NCBI GenBank assembly: GCA_023078555.1
Contig: CM041200.1
Span: forward strand, 1,930,001 to 1,994,000
Direction: 5' to 3'
DNA: 64,000 bases
Source: Ulva prolifera
Taxonomy: Eukaryota; Chlorophyta; Ulvophyceae; Ulvales; Ulvaceae
Below, piece after piece: positions 41,113 to 52,250 of the stretch (position 1 is the stretch's first letter; every line of letters begins with the position of its first letter). The position numbers and the translations under genes were made by a program. A model generated the notes under the pieces. The model was not told where the DNA came from and ran no database searches. It worked only from the letters and a program-made list of their open reading frames with translations.

Positions 41113-42083
41113 ATGAGCTCAGATTACTTCTTCGGGAAGTCTTTTGGCTCCGGCTCTACTTGGAGCGACCTTGTCAAGGACTTGCTCTGCTTCTTGGGCA
41201 GTATGATCGGTGGCATGATTGTGTACTTTGTTATGGTGAGTTTCCATCTTACTCCACAGGCTTTCACAAGCAGTCAAGAATATTTGAGCATTACTTGATG
41301 GCTCCGTCGAGGTTTGCTGGTTATCCTGGCGCGTGTGACAGCATTGAATGCTCCACACCAGGGACACAGCTGTGGCCAGAAGTGAACTCTGTGGGTCTGT
41401 TGACAGTCACATATGATACGTTGAATCATGAGAGTATTTAAATCATACATTGATGCATGAGAGATCATATCTAATGCTATAGATGTTCGGGCCTGCAGAA
41501 TGGATCCCCATTTGAAGTGGTCACTTTGGACTTGAGTGACTTGGATGAAAAGAAAGAAGGTCTGAGCTACACCGAACAAGAGGCTAGAGACAAATACGGT
41601 CCAGACGAGGGTAAAGTATTTGGAGATGATGTCCAAATCTGCGGGCAGAAGCTTCCCAAACGCAGAGCTCTGAAATTTATGCAGCTGTCGGGTAAACAAG
41701 TGGCCCACATTTTCAACAAGTTAAGCTTTGAAGAGAAGCATGCTCTGATGGTCGGCTCTGCTACCATTCCTGAATATGTGATGCAAGAGAGTCTCAGCGA
41801 GTACTGGCGGGGTTCAGGCGGAACACAATGCAATGGATGCAAGATAGAGGCACAAGGTATGGCTACAGCATATCGTCCACACGCTACGTCGTTTCCCCCT
41901 TGACGTGAACGGCAAACTGCAGGAAATTCAAGGTTCATTGCCTGCAGCAGGTGTCAGTATACGGCATGCGCGGCCTGTCATACCGACAAGAAGCTCGGCA
42001 CATGTTACTGCAAAGATGAGAACTTTGGCATACCATATCCGCCAGTAACAAGGCGCAAGTTCTTTCAGAAAGGCATGTGGTGA
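41113..42083 (+). CDS. Small membrane-anchored Cys-rich (zinc-binding-type) protein, unknown
   Basis: Exons 41113-41235, 41499-41856 and 41923-42083 join in phase to give 213 residues. An N-terminal hydrophobic segment (about residues 24-41, LLCFLGSMIGGMIVYFVM) should anchor it in a membrane. The middle is acidic then basic and probably helical (KLPKRRALKFMQLSGKQVAH, IFNKLSFEEKHALMVGSATI). The C-terminal part holds eight cysteines as CxxC-x12-CxxC-x4-CxxC-x8-CxC (residues 152-190), a pattern that could bind two zinc ions. I do not recognise the family. A TGTAA motif 57 nt after the stop fits a chlorophyte 3' end. The gene converges with the GIP1-like gene on the other strand. Confidence 0.65.
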
Positions 42084-42139
42084 GGCATATATTCCACGTG
42101 GGTAGAGCATGCATTACACATTCCGCCGGTCAAACTGGT

Positions 42140-42144
42140 TGTAA
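42140..42144 (+). terminator. Candidate TGTAA polyadenylation signal
   Basis: TGTAA lies 57 nt after the stop of the 213-residue Cys-rich protein, at a typical chlorophyte distance. Confidence 0.35.
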
Positions 42145-42302
42145 CCCACATCTAAACAAAATATGCATGTGTTGCTAGCGACAGTGTGTGCACACTTAGG
42201 TCTCGTCATAGCCATGTGAGACAGTGCAAGCGGGCCCTGCAGCTGGCGTGCTCCACATGCACAACTGCCACACTGAATTACGCACTGCGCATCATGAAGC
42301 TG

Positions 42303-45300
42303 CTAGTAACTGCCTTTGGGGCCAGCGAACTTGTCCGGCTGGGCAGCCCAGGGTTGCTGTGGGTACTGCGCTGCCTGCGGATACTGCGCATACCCAGCAT
42401 ACTGAGGATCATAAGAATACCCACCACCGAAAGGTGGCTGCGCCCCCTGCTTGTCTTTGCCAAAACCACCATCATATCCTCGAGGGTTCTGCATCCAGTT
42501 TTGATCAAAATTTGCAGCGAACCCCTGGCCGGCGCCGTACCCGTCCCCCTGCATGCCTCCCTGAACACCATACCCTTGCGGCATTCGGCCTTTCTGGCTT
42601 TTTCCGCGTCCCCGCCCACGACCTCCTCCACCAGGCATCCCTCCGGCAGCCCCTGTGCCGCCATGGCTGCCGAACCCATCCATCGGGTACTGCTTGTTCC
42701 CAAACGTGCCACCGGGACCAGCATATATCTGGCCTTGGTGGCCGCCAAACGGCTGTGGCCCCATGTGGGCGCTGTACTGATACTGGTTGAAAGGCATATT
42801 GGGGGCGTAGCTGTGTGGCTGCATGTAGGGCGGCGTACCATACCCCATCTGTGCGTAGTTCTGCGCTGGGGCTCCATAGCCATACCCTGGGCCCCCCATA
42901 CTTGGGGTCATGGCATACTGACCCGGCATCTACATGGACATGCACACTTTCAGAGCATCGGTCCGGCACGAACAGTGAGGCCACGCACGAAGGGGCCATT
43001 ACTGCAGCTTGTAGTTACCTGTCCGAGACGATCACACAGAACTAAGTGGCGGCAGAGGCATACCTGGGCTGGCATCTGGGCCATGCCAGGGACAATGCCC
43101 TGCATGGCCGCAGGCCCGGGCATCTGGGCTGCGCCAGGGCGCTGGGGCAGATACATCTCATGTTGCATCGCCGGCATGCTCCACGTGCTGTGCTCCTGTG
43201 GGAGCGGCTGGTATGCCTGGGCATGCATCTGCTGAGTCGGTTGTTCTGGAGCCTGATCCTTGCTCTCTGCAGCCCCACGCTGCTTGTCCCCTGGCTGACC
43301 ACTCTGCGGTCCACTCTGTGACTGCGACCTGCTGTGTTCTGGCATACGCTCATCTGCCAGAGTGTCTCCCATGAACATGCCCGCTGCTCCAGCTTTGCTA
43401 CCTGGGCTGTGCGGACGGTGTGAAGTGTGAAACTGTGGATCAAAAGACTGCTGCGCATGCCCCTCTGACTGCAGCTGCGGACCCTGTCCAGCCGGCCCAT
43501 CCTGCTGCCCGCGCTGCGCCTGCTGTGGCTGCTGCTGCTGTGACTGCTGCTGGGGTGGTTGCTGCGGTGACATTGCAACTTCCTGCTGCCGTACAGTCTG
43601 CGGTGCAGCAGGCGCATGGTGTGATGCTGGCTGCTGCGCTGTGGTGGGGTGCTGGCCAGCAGGGTCTGCTGGCACACCCGGGCCGAATTGCGCCCCAAAG
43701 CTGCCCCCCATGAAGGATGGGGGATCTGCTGCGCTGGAGCTGCCATTGCCATCGTTTCCAGATACATTACGGCCAACAAAGATGTTGGTGAGTGGGGACC
43801 CCTGCTGCAATCCCGGCGGTCCGAATCCTGGAGGCTTTGCCGGAGCATCCTGCGGAACCTCAAATATACTCTGTGAACTTCCATCATCAACGACTCCAGA
43901 AGCAGGCAGCGCCCCACCAAGATCCCTTAGGTCGAATGGCTTACTTTCAGCAAAAGACTGAGATGTTGGGATTCCTGGAGGCGCGTCTGGATACGTTGGA
44001 TGCTGTTGCTGCTCTGTCAGCTGCTCTTGGGGTGCCACATCTGGAGACGCAACTGCCGCAGTTGACCATGCTGAGGTCTGAGGCTGCGCGCTGTCCCATG
44101 CTGCTGCTGCTGTATCATGGCCAAAGCCACTGCCAAAGTCATCCCCGACTGGGGCACGCATTGGCGGAGTTGAATCTGCCTGTGCAGACTCTTCTGCCAT
44201 ACCATTAGCCTGTACTAGCAGTCAGTCTAGTGAGGACTTGCTGTGTGCACCTAAGCCCGCCATGAATGCCAAGACGAGTTGTCAGGAAATTGGGCATTCA
44301 ACACGAAATGTGAAAGACGCACAATTGTCTCTGGTTCCACATCTGGATCAAGATGATCCTGCTGCGGTTCGTAATCTGTGACTGCATCTTGTCTCGCCGG
44401 AACTGGTGCCCCAGCTGGTCCTTTTTTAACCTTTGATGCCCAGCTGATAGCTGGGCTCACCACAGTATGTACTGCGGTCCTTGACTGTAGCTGCTGGGTT
44501 TGATCAGGCACCCGCGGTGGAGAAGGTGTTGTCACATCTTCCGGAAGCGGAGCGAAGTCTGTTGGCTGGGTCCTGCAAGGCAGGCGTGGGGTAAACAGTC
44601 GTCTAGACACCGAGCCATGCAGCGGCGCCTGCAGCCCAAGCCTTCCTTAGGGCGCACTGGCGTACCCAAAATCTACTGTTGGAGATGATGCAGTTTCTTC
44701 TACACTAGGTTGTACAAGTTCCGGTTCCCGTTGTGAGCCGCGGCCGCGCCCTCTGCCTGCAGATCACTTCCCGAGATTGGTTTCTGCCGCATTCCTGGCA
44801 GCAATGGCGCAGAGCATTTACAAACAACGCACCTCCACGGCCTCTTCCGCGAGACGAGGTGTCCGACTCGAATGCGCGATCCCCTCCGCGACCTCTGCCG
44901 CGATTTCTATCCGAGCCCCGCCGATCGCCGTCCCGATACGAAAACTCCCGATGCGTATGCCTGTCTTCTCTGTCCACCTGCATGGGACGCTGCGCTTCAG
45001 TGGCTACCTCAGGCCCTCTGCGCGTCGTGTCGCAACCTCATTGGCGCGTACCGGTTTCTGCGTCTTCTTCTTTTTCTTCTCCACGTGTCGAAATGGATCT
45101 ACAATTGGCTTGAATTTGACCACGACCACGAGTCAGTTTCACACAGGGACAGCATCAAGGATGTGCGCACTCTCGAGTAACGACACGACAGCTGCCTGTA
45201 CATCCCCGTCGTGCTCAAGCAGAGCCGCCTGGATGTCCTCATCCGGGCTATCGCGGCAAATCTCCCTCACATTCTGAAGCGCAGACGTGTCCAGGCCGGG

Positions 45301-45354
45301 CCTTCCATTTGCCTGGCTGCCCCGACCGGCTTTCGCGGCCCCCGTCGTTCTCAT
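42303..45354 (-). CDS. GIP1_N-domain protein with RGG boxes and Gln-rich prion-like tail
   Basis: Seven minus-strand exons join in phase: 45354-45171, 45098-45052, 44977-44833, 44756-44666, 44572-44323, 44209-43064 and 42929-42303, giving 829 residues. Residues about 20-80 form a UBA/CUE-like helical domain (LDTSALQNVREICRDSPDED, IQAALLEHDGDVQAAVVSLL). It is followed by ENPFRHVEKKKKKTQKP, the signature end of the plant GBF-interacting-protein-1 N-terminal domain. An Arg-Gly-rich stretch comes next (SDRNRGRGRGGDRAFESDTS). A disordered Pro/Gln-rich section with a poly-Gln core and a Gly/Tyr/Gln-rich tail (GYGYGAPAQNYAQMGYGTPP) with another RG cluster make up the rest. The architecture recalls animal UBAP2L and plant GIP1-like proteins, which act in RNA granules or transcription. 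The exact role here is inferred. Upstream GTG at 45372 is in frame, but the ATG at 45354 is preferred. Confidence 0.8.
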
Positions 45355-47939
45355 TCTGACAAAGCGAATCACGACATACGCCCACGACCCTTGAGTGCTC
45401 TAAAACCTTTGATTGGTGTGATGGATTTCCTCTGTATACTGAAGATTTTTCCCCGAGCTTTTTTGCGTTGGTTTGCGACAACGCCGAAGCTAGCCCCCCA
45501 GTGGCGAGCAGTGGCAAATCAAGCCGGCTGCCCAAACACCCTTTGCCCTTGACATAGCGAGGGACTGGTGACTTCAGCCTCGACACATATCCAGGCACTG
45601 CAAATGTTCGAAGTTGGAACAGCTACACTGGAATGTAAAATGCTCTTCGTGAAGAAACGATTTCGTCAGCCTGGCCAAAGCCGTCGACTGCAATACGTGA
45701 ATTTGTAAGTGGTAGCTTTCGTCTGCTGTGAGTCGACTCACAGCTGACAGTAACATCCGATATCGATATCAACTGCATTCTGCGAGTCGAAAAGTGTTGA
45801 TTACCCTGCGACCACCGCGAAGGGTAGCAACCACACGATGCTCACGAGTCAATAGGCACGGTCAGCCGCATCGCGGTTTGATCTGCTCCGGACCATATCT
45901 CTAACATGTCATCAGGTTTCTCACTTGATTTATTGCGTCCATCTTTCTGATAAGTGCACGCAGACGGCACGGTGTAGATGTGACCCGCTCAGGAAATTGT
46001 CGGCAGCGCTGCCGACTTCACTGCCACACGCATTTACCGCAAATTTCAAAATTGCGATTTTTTTGCTGCTGATCATGTTATGGCAGGATACTGCTGCCTG
46101 CTGACTTTCAGACCGACTACAGCTGTATGAGGCCTACGCATCCGGCGCGCTCAGGGCAGGCGGCGTCAATGTGCGCCTGAATTTTTTTGGGGTCAGACGG
46201 GATGTGCTCAAACTTGTGCTCGGGGCGCCGGCTCATGACCTCATGTGAGGACTAATCATGTTCTGCACAGACGATGTGGTCTCATGGGTGCCGAGCCCAA
46301 CAATATGCATGCCTCTTTTCATTGTAGTTACTACCGGGTGCTGCCCATGAAATTAAGCATTTGCTGAGCGCACATTAGTCCTGTCCGCCGGTTTGATCTG
46401 CCTGCTACTCTTGTTGCCCATCAATTGGTCAGATATGTCTTCGTCGAGGAACACAATACATCGGTGATTCGTTGAGCTCATGAACATATCTCGAGTGCCT
46501 CGGTGTAACAGAGTTCGTGTCGTTAGGTTGCTCCACTAGCATGCAATCTAGCAGCTTTGGGCTTGGAAACCGAACACACCCATGCCGAGTCCGCTGGTCA
46601 CAGCAGACACGCTGCTACGCTACTACCAGCCCACAGCCCTCCCTAGCGGCAATATGGTGGCCGGTCAGATCGGATGTCCCGCCCTGCGCAGATGTTGCGA
46701 TGAGAGAAGCCTGTGGTAGCTTACTGGTGCAGCCCGTGGATGCCGCTTCAGTTTGCCGGAGGCATTTCATGGGGGTAAATCAATGTGATGCGTGTCAGCT
46801 GCTGCACCTGTGATCCCAGGAGGCCAGCAACTCCTATGCCTGGCTTTGATGACCTTTATCTGTGCCTGGCAGGGTTGGAGGCCATTGTGGTTTGCTGGTG
46901 GCTTGAAGTGAAATGGTCGCAGCTTATTGCTGTGTATGGTAAGAGGCAATGCCGTTGGGTCTCCTGCTGATGGTGCGACCCCACACACATTTGAGGGTGA
47001 CACACTTGACAAATTCTTCTTGGACACAGGCGTGGCATGACCATGCAGCAACTTTCTTGGGTTTACCTGCAGCCAGAGCGGGAACTGGCTGGGGTGCCGA
47101 GTCTCTGGATGGTAAAGTAAAGTAAATCTGGATTTACTGAGCCGTATCCTACTGGACATTGACAACTCCGACTTAACGGGACCTCATATGCTGAAGGGGT
47201 AAACCACCTGGAAACCCCCCTCAGACGACCGTACGCAACTCACAGGGCCTCCTGTGCTAAGCGAGGTTGCCACGTACGGCCATTTCGATTCCCCAAAGCA
47301 CACATAGAATCGATCCCACGAACTCCTGAAACGGAGGGGGTAGCTTTTAATCCATCCTCATCCCATTGGACCCATGGTATGCTGTTATGCAAGTCAGTGT
47401 TCCTACCACCAGCCATAGGTTGGCCCTCCTCCAGATGTGACTCCGTGCCTGCGCAGCTCCACGCATGCACAGCGCACAGAGGGGAGCTGCGCAGCTGCGT
47501 GCAATGTGACATACCACGATCCATATTTGCCACGTCACAGTGTCAGCTAGGACTCTCTAGAAAGCACATGCGACAAACCAAGACATAGACCAATCACCTC
47601 GGCGAGCGTTGCCCTGCTAGCGCCTTGCCACGGTCGTCTTCCGCAATCGCCCCTGTCGCCCGGTCGGCTGCCCGTGCAGTGGGCCATATTTCACGCCCGG
47701 GATATAGGGGGGACGGGCGACACCCGGGAGATGATCTCTAGAACATGACACATGCAGAGCACAGCCGCTAGAAAACCATAATCCGCGTGACATGCTGGAC
47801 CGCAGGCGATGTGAATGACGCAAATCAGGAGCAGGTGCAAAAGAGTGCTGCAATCGGCGCTCAGGCACGCTGGTCACAATTGTGTCAGTGATACTGGTGC
47901 CTTGTGGGCGTCCATCTCTCCGACACCACTAGCTCTGTA
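45355..47939. other. Long intergenic region, no supported gene
   Basis: About 2.6 kb separate the divergent GIP1-like gene and the first monooxygenase. Only short frames occur (132 codons or fewer). A small perfect palindrome of 8-bp arms (AGTAAATC TG GATTTACT) is near 47116-47133. No RNA gene or transposon domain was recognised. Confidence 0.4.
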
Positions 47940-50851
47940 ATGACTTCAGCTCTTCATAATCGCCTAGCAGCTCAGCGGCAAAGCGCAAGGCTACGGAGTC
48001 GGAGATATGCCTGTTACCGTGCGTCCGAACGTCAGCGGAGGGTCGTATCCGCAATCAGCGACGCTGTAGCCCCAGCTGCCAGCGGAGACAAGCGGTACTA
48101 TGACATACCTGCGAATACTATTATTGTAGGTGGTGCTCCTGTGCGTCGTTTATTGATTGTGTTCGACCATTGCGTTGCCGTGGTCACCCGGATTTTGTCA
48201 CCGGCGTACGACCAGCGCTTCAAGTACGGAGCGAGTGCCGCCGCCCACACGTTCAGAGATCGCAGCTGTCTGTCAGCATGGGTTGATTGGTGGGCTGTGT
48301 TCCTTAATTCTTTCTGTGATGCAGGAGGCGGGCCATGTGGCCTCGCCGCAGCCATGTACCTATCAAACATGGGATGGCGAGACATCGAAGTGTGGGACAA
48401 GCTGGCCCACCCCAGACCGTCCAACGACGGCGTCTGGGGCACTGGAGATCGTTCATACAATATTGGGATCTCAGCCAGGGGGAAAGCAGCACTCCGCGAG
48501 CTGGGCGTCTATGACCGTGTGCTGGAGTGCTGCGCACCTATCATGTTCCGGCAAGAGTGGAGCCCTCAAAATCCTGAGGGCAAACGCAGTTCCGAGCTGG
48601 GACCTCAGAAGCAGGAACCCACACAGGTGACGTTGCTCTGCGTGTGTTGTTCTCTGGCCCATCCATTTCTGTTGTCTGTGCGCTCTTTGATGCACATACA
48701 GTCCAGTGTCTGGCCAGTCCTACTGGGGCCCTCCAAGCACAAACGTACAGAAATATGCATGTCCAGCATCATGTTGCACGTACCGGATGTCCGAGAATAC
48801 GTAGTGTGCTGTGTTTAGAGAGATGGGTTGCACATTTTCAGCAATGGCTTCCATGCATTCTGTACAGGTGATACAGCGCGACCGGCTTGTGGCATGCATG
48901 CTGGAGCACATAGAGGAAGAGCATGTTGGCCGCGTTCGTGTGCGGCATGACATGCAGCTTCAGGAGCTGGCCGTGCAAGACGGCGGCAAGGTCGCGCTGA
49001 AGTGGTCACAGGGGGTACCGTCTGGCGACAGCACCGTGGATCAGGGCGTAGCGCAGACAGACTTCCTGGTGTGACCCACTACTGCGTCACAAACTTGTCT
49101 AGAAGACGTGAACTTCATACGTTTGGACTCCCACCTTTGACCCAGTTGGGATTGTACATCTCTCAGAGCATACTCGGGAAGATGTTGCACCAGCTTCGCA
49201 TGGTTCTGGTCTGGGATCATGAATTTGGCAGCGGTCGGCTGTGATCCACCGCTCCAGCACACTGTCTAGAGCCAAGACTGCAAGCATGCATAGTGGCGGC
49301 GGTCTGATGACTCTCTGGGAGTGCGCCAGGTTGGAGCAGATGGCGCAAGCAGCGTGGTGCGGACACTGCTGGAGGAGCAAGGCCTGGGTGACGTCCACAG
49401 TGTTGCTTTAGAGGAGAAGAGAGAGAACACCCGAGTCTACAAGACTATTGTCATCCCTCTGCAGAATACAGAGTATTCCACTCCCGATGGCAGTGGAATG
49501 TGCACCCTCTCTGAGAGGTCTGAGGCTGGCCGGGTGATTGAGAGCCTGCCAACGAAGGAAGGTGCCATTCCCGTGGGCGCTGAGTTGTCAGACCACCTCT
49601 CCCTTTTTGCTAGTACTCCTGTTGTCCCTATTGTCAACCTCGTATAGGTATGTCATCCCAGCTCCAGGCGCAAGCCGTTCATGATACCTTTTGGCTCAAC
49701 AGTGGCAGCTTTGTGTGTCGCTGTTGCACCCTCCAGCAAGGTGAAGGGTTTGAAGCAAGGAGCCTGAAACAGTATGAGTGCTTCTGCGCATATAGGCAAC
49801 CAGCTGGCGCTGATGCTGTTCAAAGCTGATGATGAGGAAGCCAACAGCATATCAACGGAGCTGGAGGCTGACGAGTTCTTGCAGAGAGAATTTCCGAACC
49901 TTTATCCACTTATACCTCACAGTGAAGTCAAGGCCTTTGCAGAGCGACCTAATGGAAAGCTTCCAACATTCCAGTATGCCTGGCCTCAACTTCACTACTC
50001 AAACAATGTGGTGCTTGCGGGTGATGCCATCCACACTGTGAAGCCATACTTTGGCCTTGGAGTGAATAGTGCACTGGAGGATGTGCGGTGGCTCAGCCAG
50101 TGTCTTGAAAAGCACCCGGTGCGCTGTCCTTACCAGAAGCGACTTGATCTAGAAAACTGGTCCCGGCTGGACATTTTTCAGAGGATCCTGAAATTGCCGT
50201 TGCCCGCACCCGCCATATGCTGCTCTTTCACCCTTGGCTCTCAAGCAGCGTGAAAAGCGCAGTTTACCTTATCACATGGATGCAACGTCAAACAGCAGTA
50301 GCTGATGATCACGAGTGTCGTGCACCTCAGACACGCATGTGACAGCATGGGGCCACCTGAAAGAAAGCATGATGTGAAGCGGTCATCTGCCGTGTCACTG
50401 CCGCTGTGCATTGGGTAGCAGTTGCCGTCGACGCCTCAGCACTCTCAGAAAGAGGATGTATGAACTAAGTTTGTAAGCTGGCTGTGTGACGCAGTTTGCC
50501 GATTGCCCGCAGGATGACAGAGCAGCAGCATTGGCACTGTACTCAAAGGAGAGGGCGCTGGATGCTCAGGCTGTGGTCGTTGAGTCCCACAAGGCTGATC
50601 AAGGATTCTGGCAATTCATCTTTCCAATCATCATGGACTCATTTTTCAATAAGCTGTTTCCCGGAGTATTTAGGCCATCAATGTTCAAATCGATGAGCCA
50701 GGGAGATGCACGGTTTGTTGAAGTTCGCAGGCGGAAGAGGTTGGATCGAACAATCCAGTTCTCGATGATTGGAGCAATCTTAGCTGTTGCGTGCACCGCG
50801 CTCTGGACGCTGTTCTGCGTGGTCAAGACTTACTGCCGTTCCATGATCTAA
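47940..50851 (+). CDS. KMO-like FAD-dependent monooxygenase, array copy 1
   Basis: Exons 47940-48129, 48325-48626, 48868-49068, 49330-49561, 49796-50118 and 50513-50851 join in phase and give 528 residues. The domain order is that of kynurenine 3-monooxygenase and related class A flavoprotein hydroxylases, which use NAD(P)H and O2. A basic, Ala/Ser-rich N-terminus suggests an organelle transit peptide. The Rossmann motif is IIVGGGPCGLAAAMYL, followed by IEVWDK. The DG motif is VGADGASSVVR (232 on). The second FAD motif is VVLAGDAIHTVKPYFGLGVN (Gly384-Asp385) followed by SALEDV. The C-terminal end resembles KMO in having RRRKRLDR and one hydrophobic helix (about 497-521), suggesting a tail anchor. 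The substrate is not predictable. The exon 1 donor was placed at 48129 by alignment with the other copies. Confidence 0.85.
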
Positions 50852-51421
50852 GAGATGGCGTCAGATTATTGAATTTTCTTGCATTCAAACGGATGTGACA
50901 GCTGCAACAGTTCGTTCGAGCATGTAACCCCACAGGCAGTGGCCGAGATATTGCACAGCATCACCAGTGTGTGGCAGGCGCATTGCTGATAATTTACGGG
51001 CCAGCGGCACTCGCCGTGGTCGGCCTCGCGAAACAGCTGCAACATCTAGCAATTGGTGTGTGCCACTGACTCCTCTGTATGAAGCCATGTCTACTGAAGT
51101 TCAGGTTTGAAGTCTATCCCCGAGACTAAACAAGCAGCTGTACATGTGGACACATATAGCATTCATGTACCTCCGCGGCAACTAATGCCTCATGTCTGGG
51201 TCCTGTTCGCATGTGCACGAGTTAGTACATGCAATGCACTGATCGGCAGTGCGGCTGCGGGACCTTGTGCGACAACATCACTGTGCAAACGACTGAATGC
51301 GGACAGCGGTCAGAGGCAGGTCACATGCATCCACATGCCAGACCCCTCCTGCTCGGAATGCGGCATGCAGCAGCTTTTATTGAATGCTCAAACCGCCACA
51401 GCAGCAATGGTAACATGCACC
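50852..51421. other. Spacer between array copy 1 and the orphan exon
   Basis: No gene is seen. A TGTAA motif at 50923-50927 may end the copy 1 transcript. The right half is probably the upstream region inherited by the orphan exon. Confidence 0.45.
50923..50927 (+). terminator. Candidate TGTAA polyadenylation signal
   Basis: TGTAA lies about 70 nt after the stop of monooxygenase copy 1. Confidence 0.35.
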
Positions 51422-51551
51422 ATGCCTGCCAGCGTGCGCCCTGGGCGTCAGGTGCTAAGGGTCACTAACGCAGAGAGCGGAGCTGCAGCCCCAGCTGCCG
51501 ACAGTGGAGACAAGCGATGTCACAATATGCCTGTGAGCAGCATTGTAGTAG
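51422..51551 (+). pseudogene. Orphan first exon of a fourth monooxygenase copy
   Basis: A 130-nt exon-1-like segment starts ATG and ends in phase 1 at a GTGACA donor. It encodes a basic leader, then GAAAPAADSGDKRCHNMPVS and SIVVG. This parallels copy 1 (APAASGDKRYYDIPANTIIVG) in both protein and DNA. No exon 2 (GGGPCGLAA) follows. Instead, minus-strand non-LTR retroelement sequence begins within a few tens of bases. The remaining exons are absent before copy 2, so this is a truncated duplicate. Confidence 0.65.
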
Positions 51552-51569
51552 GTGACATTTCGGTGGGCA

Positions 51570-52250
51570 CTTTGTCCACCTGGTGGGAACGCAAAGCTGA
51601 TCTGCTGCAAATTTTTGCTTTGACCTGCTGTGCCTGCGCATGCATTCGCTGATGGCGGCGGCATTGGGGTTCTTGTACGTTCTCCCGGCGGTGCTATCTG
51701 CCTCCCCGAATTTGTCCTTGTAGCACACCCACCCCTGCCCACACGTGTGGGTCTGCGACGCAGCTTCGCCCGAGGCGGCCCAGCTTGAGGCTGCCAGGCC
51801 GGGCCACCCGACTGCAGGGGGCCCCCTGCCGCGGACCCAGCCCTCCCCACACATCCGCAGCACACGCACTGCCGCGCAACCTGGCACGTCCGAAGCCCAC
51901 ACGAAACCGCACTGGGGACGTGACCGCCGCGCCACAATCACCCCAGGCTATGAGGCCGCCATCGACCTGTGTGCTGGGCTGAGCCTGGAAGCCCAAGGTA
52001 GACGCCAACGGGCGACAACGTCGAGCGGGTGGGAATCCAGAGGGGTTGCCTGCCGCTCAGGCCGGATGGCCTGTAAGCGGCGAGAGGTCGTCGAGCGGGA
52101 CTGTCAGTTCCGCCAACACTGCTTTTCTCCCATGACGTGCCATCAGCGTAGCCGTGGCGCGGACCTGGCAAGCGACTGCACAGCGGAGGGAATATCGCGC
52201 ATCGCGTTCTCGAGGCTGCGGCAGACCCTGCAGCCACCTGTGCACGTGTA
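51570..52250 (-). mobile_element. 5'-truncated non-LTR retrotransposon 3' end (copy B)
   Basis: Read on the minus strand from about 52240, the sequence matches copy A's C-terminal coding end: CQVRATATLMARHGRKAVLA then DDLSPLTGHPA, against ARQVRAAAPLMARQAGKAVL and the same ending. A GC-rich 3' UTR and the shared hairpin follow at 51726-51691. Only the last few hundred bases of the element are present, as expected for a truncated reverse-transcribed insert. It lies beside the orphan exon and probably interrupts the lost gene copy. Confidence 0.75.
51691..51726 (-). repeat. Retroelement-associated hairpin, copy c
   Basis: On the minus strand GTGCTAC (51726-51720) pairs with ATAGCAC (51697-51691) in six of seven positions around a 22-nt loop. 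CGCC follows. It lies at the 3' end of copy B. Confidence 0.55.

Noticed and set aside
47100-47300. Possible tRNA or small RNA gene because of TTCGATTCC-like sequence
   Set aside because: No acceptor stem or cloverleaf could be formed around it.
48130-48132. Later exon 1 donor in monooxygenase copy 1 (after 48132)
   Set aside because: It would add an extra Gly to the dinucleotide motif; the donor at 48129 aligns with copies 2 and 3 and gives the standard VGGGPCG.
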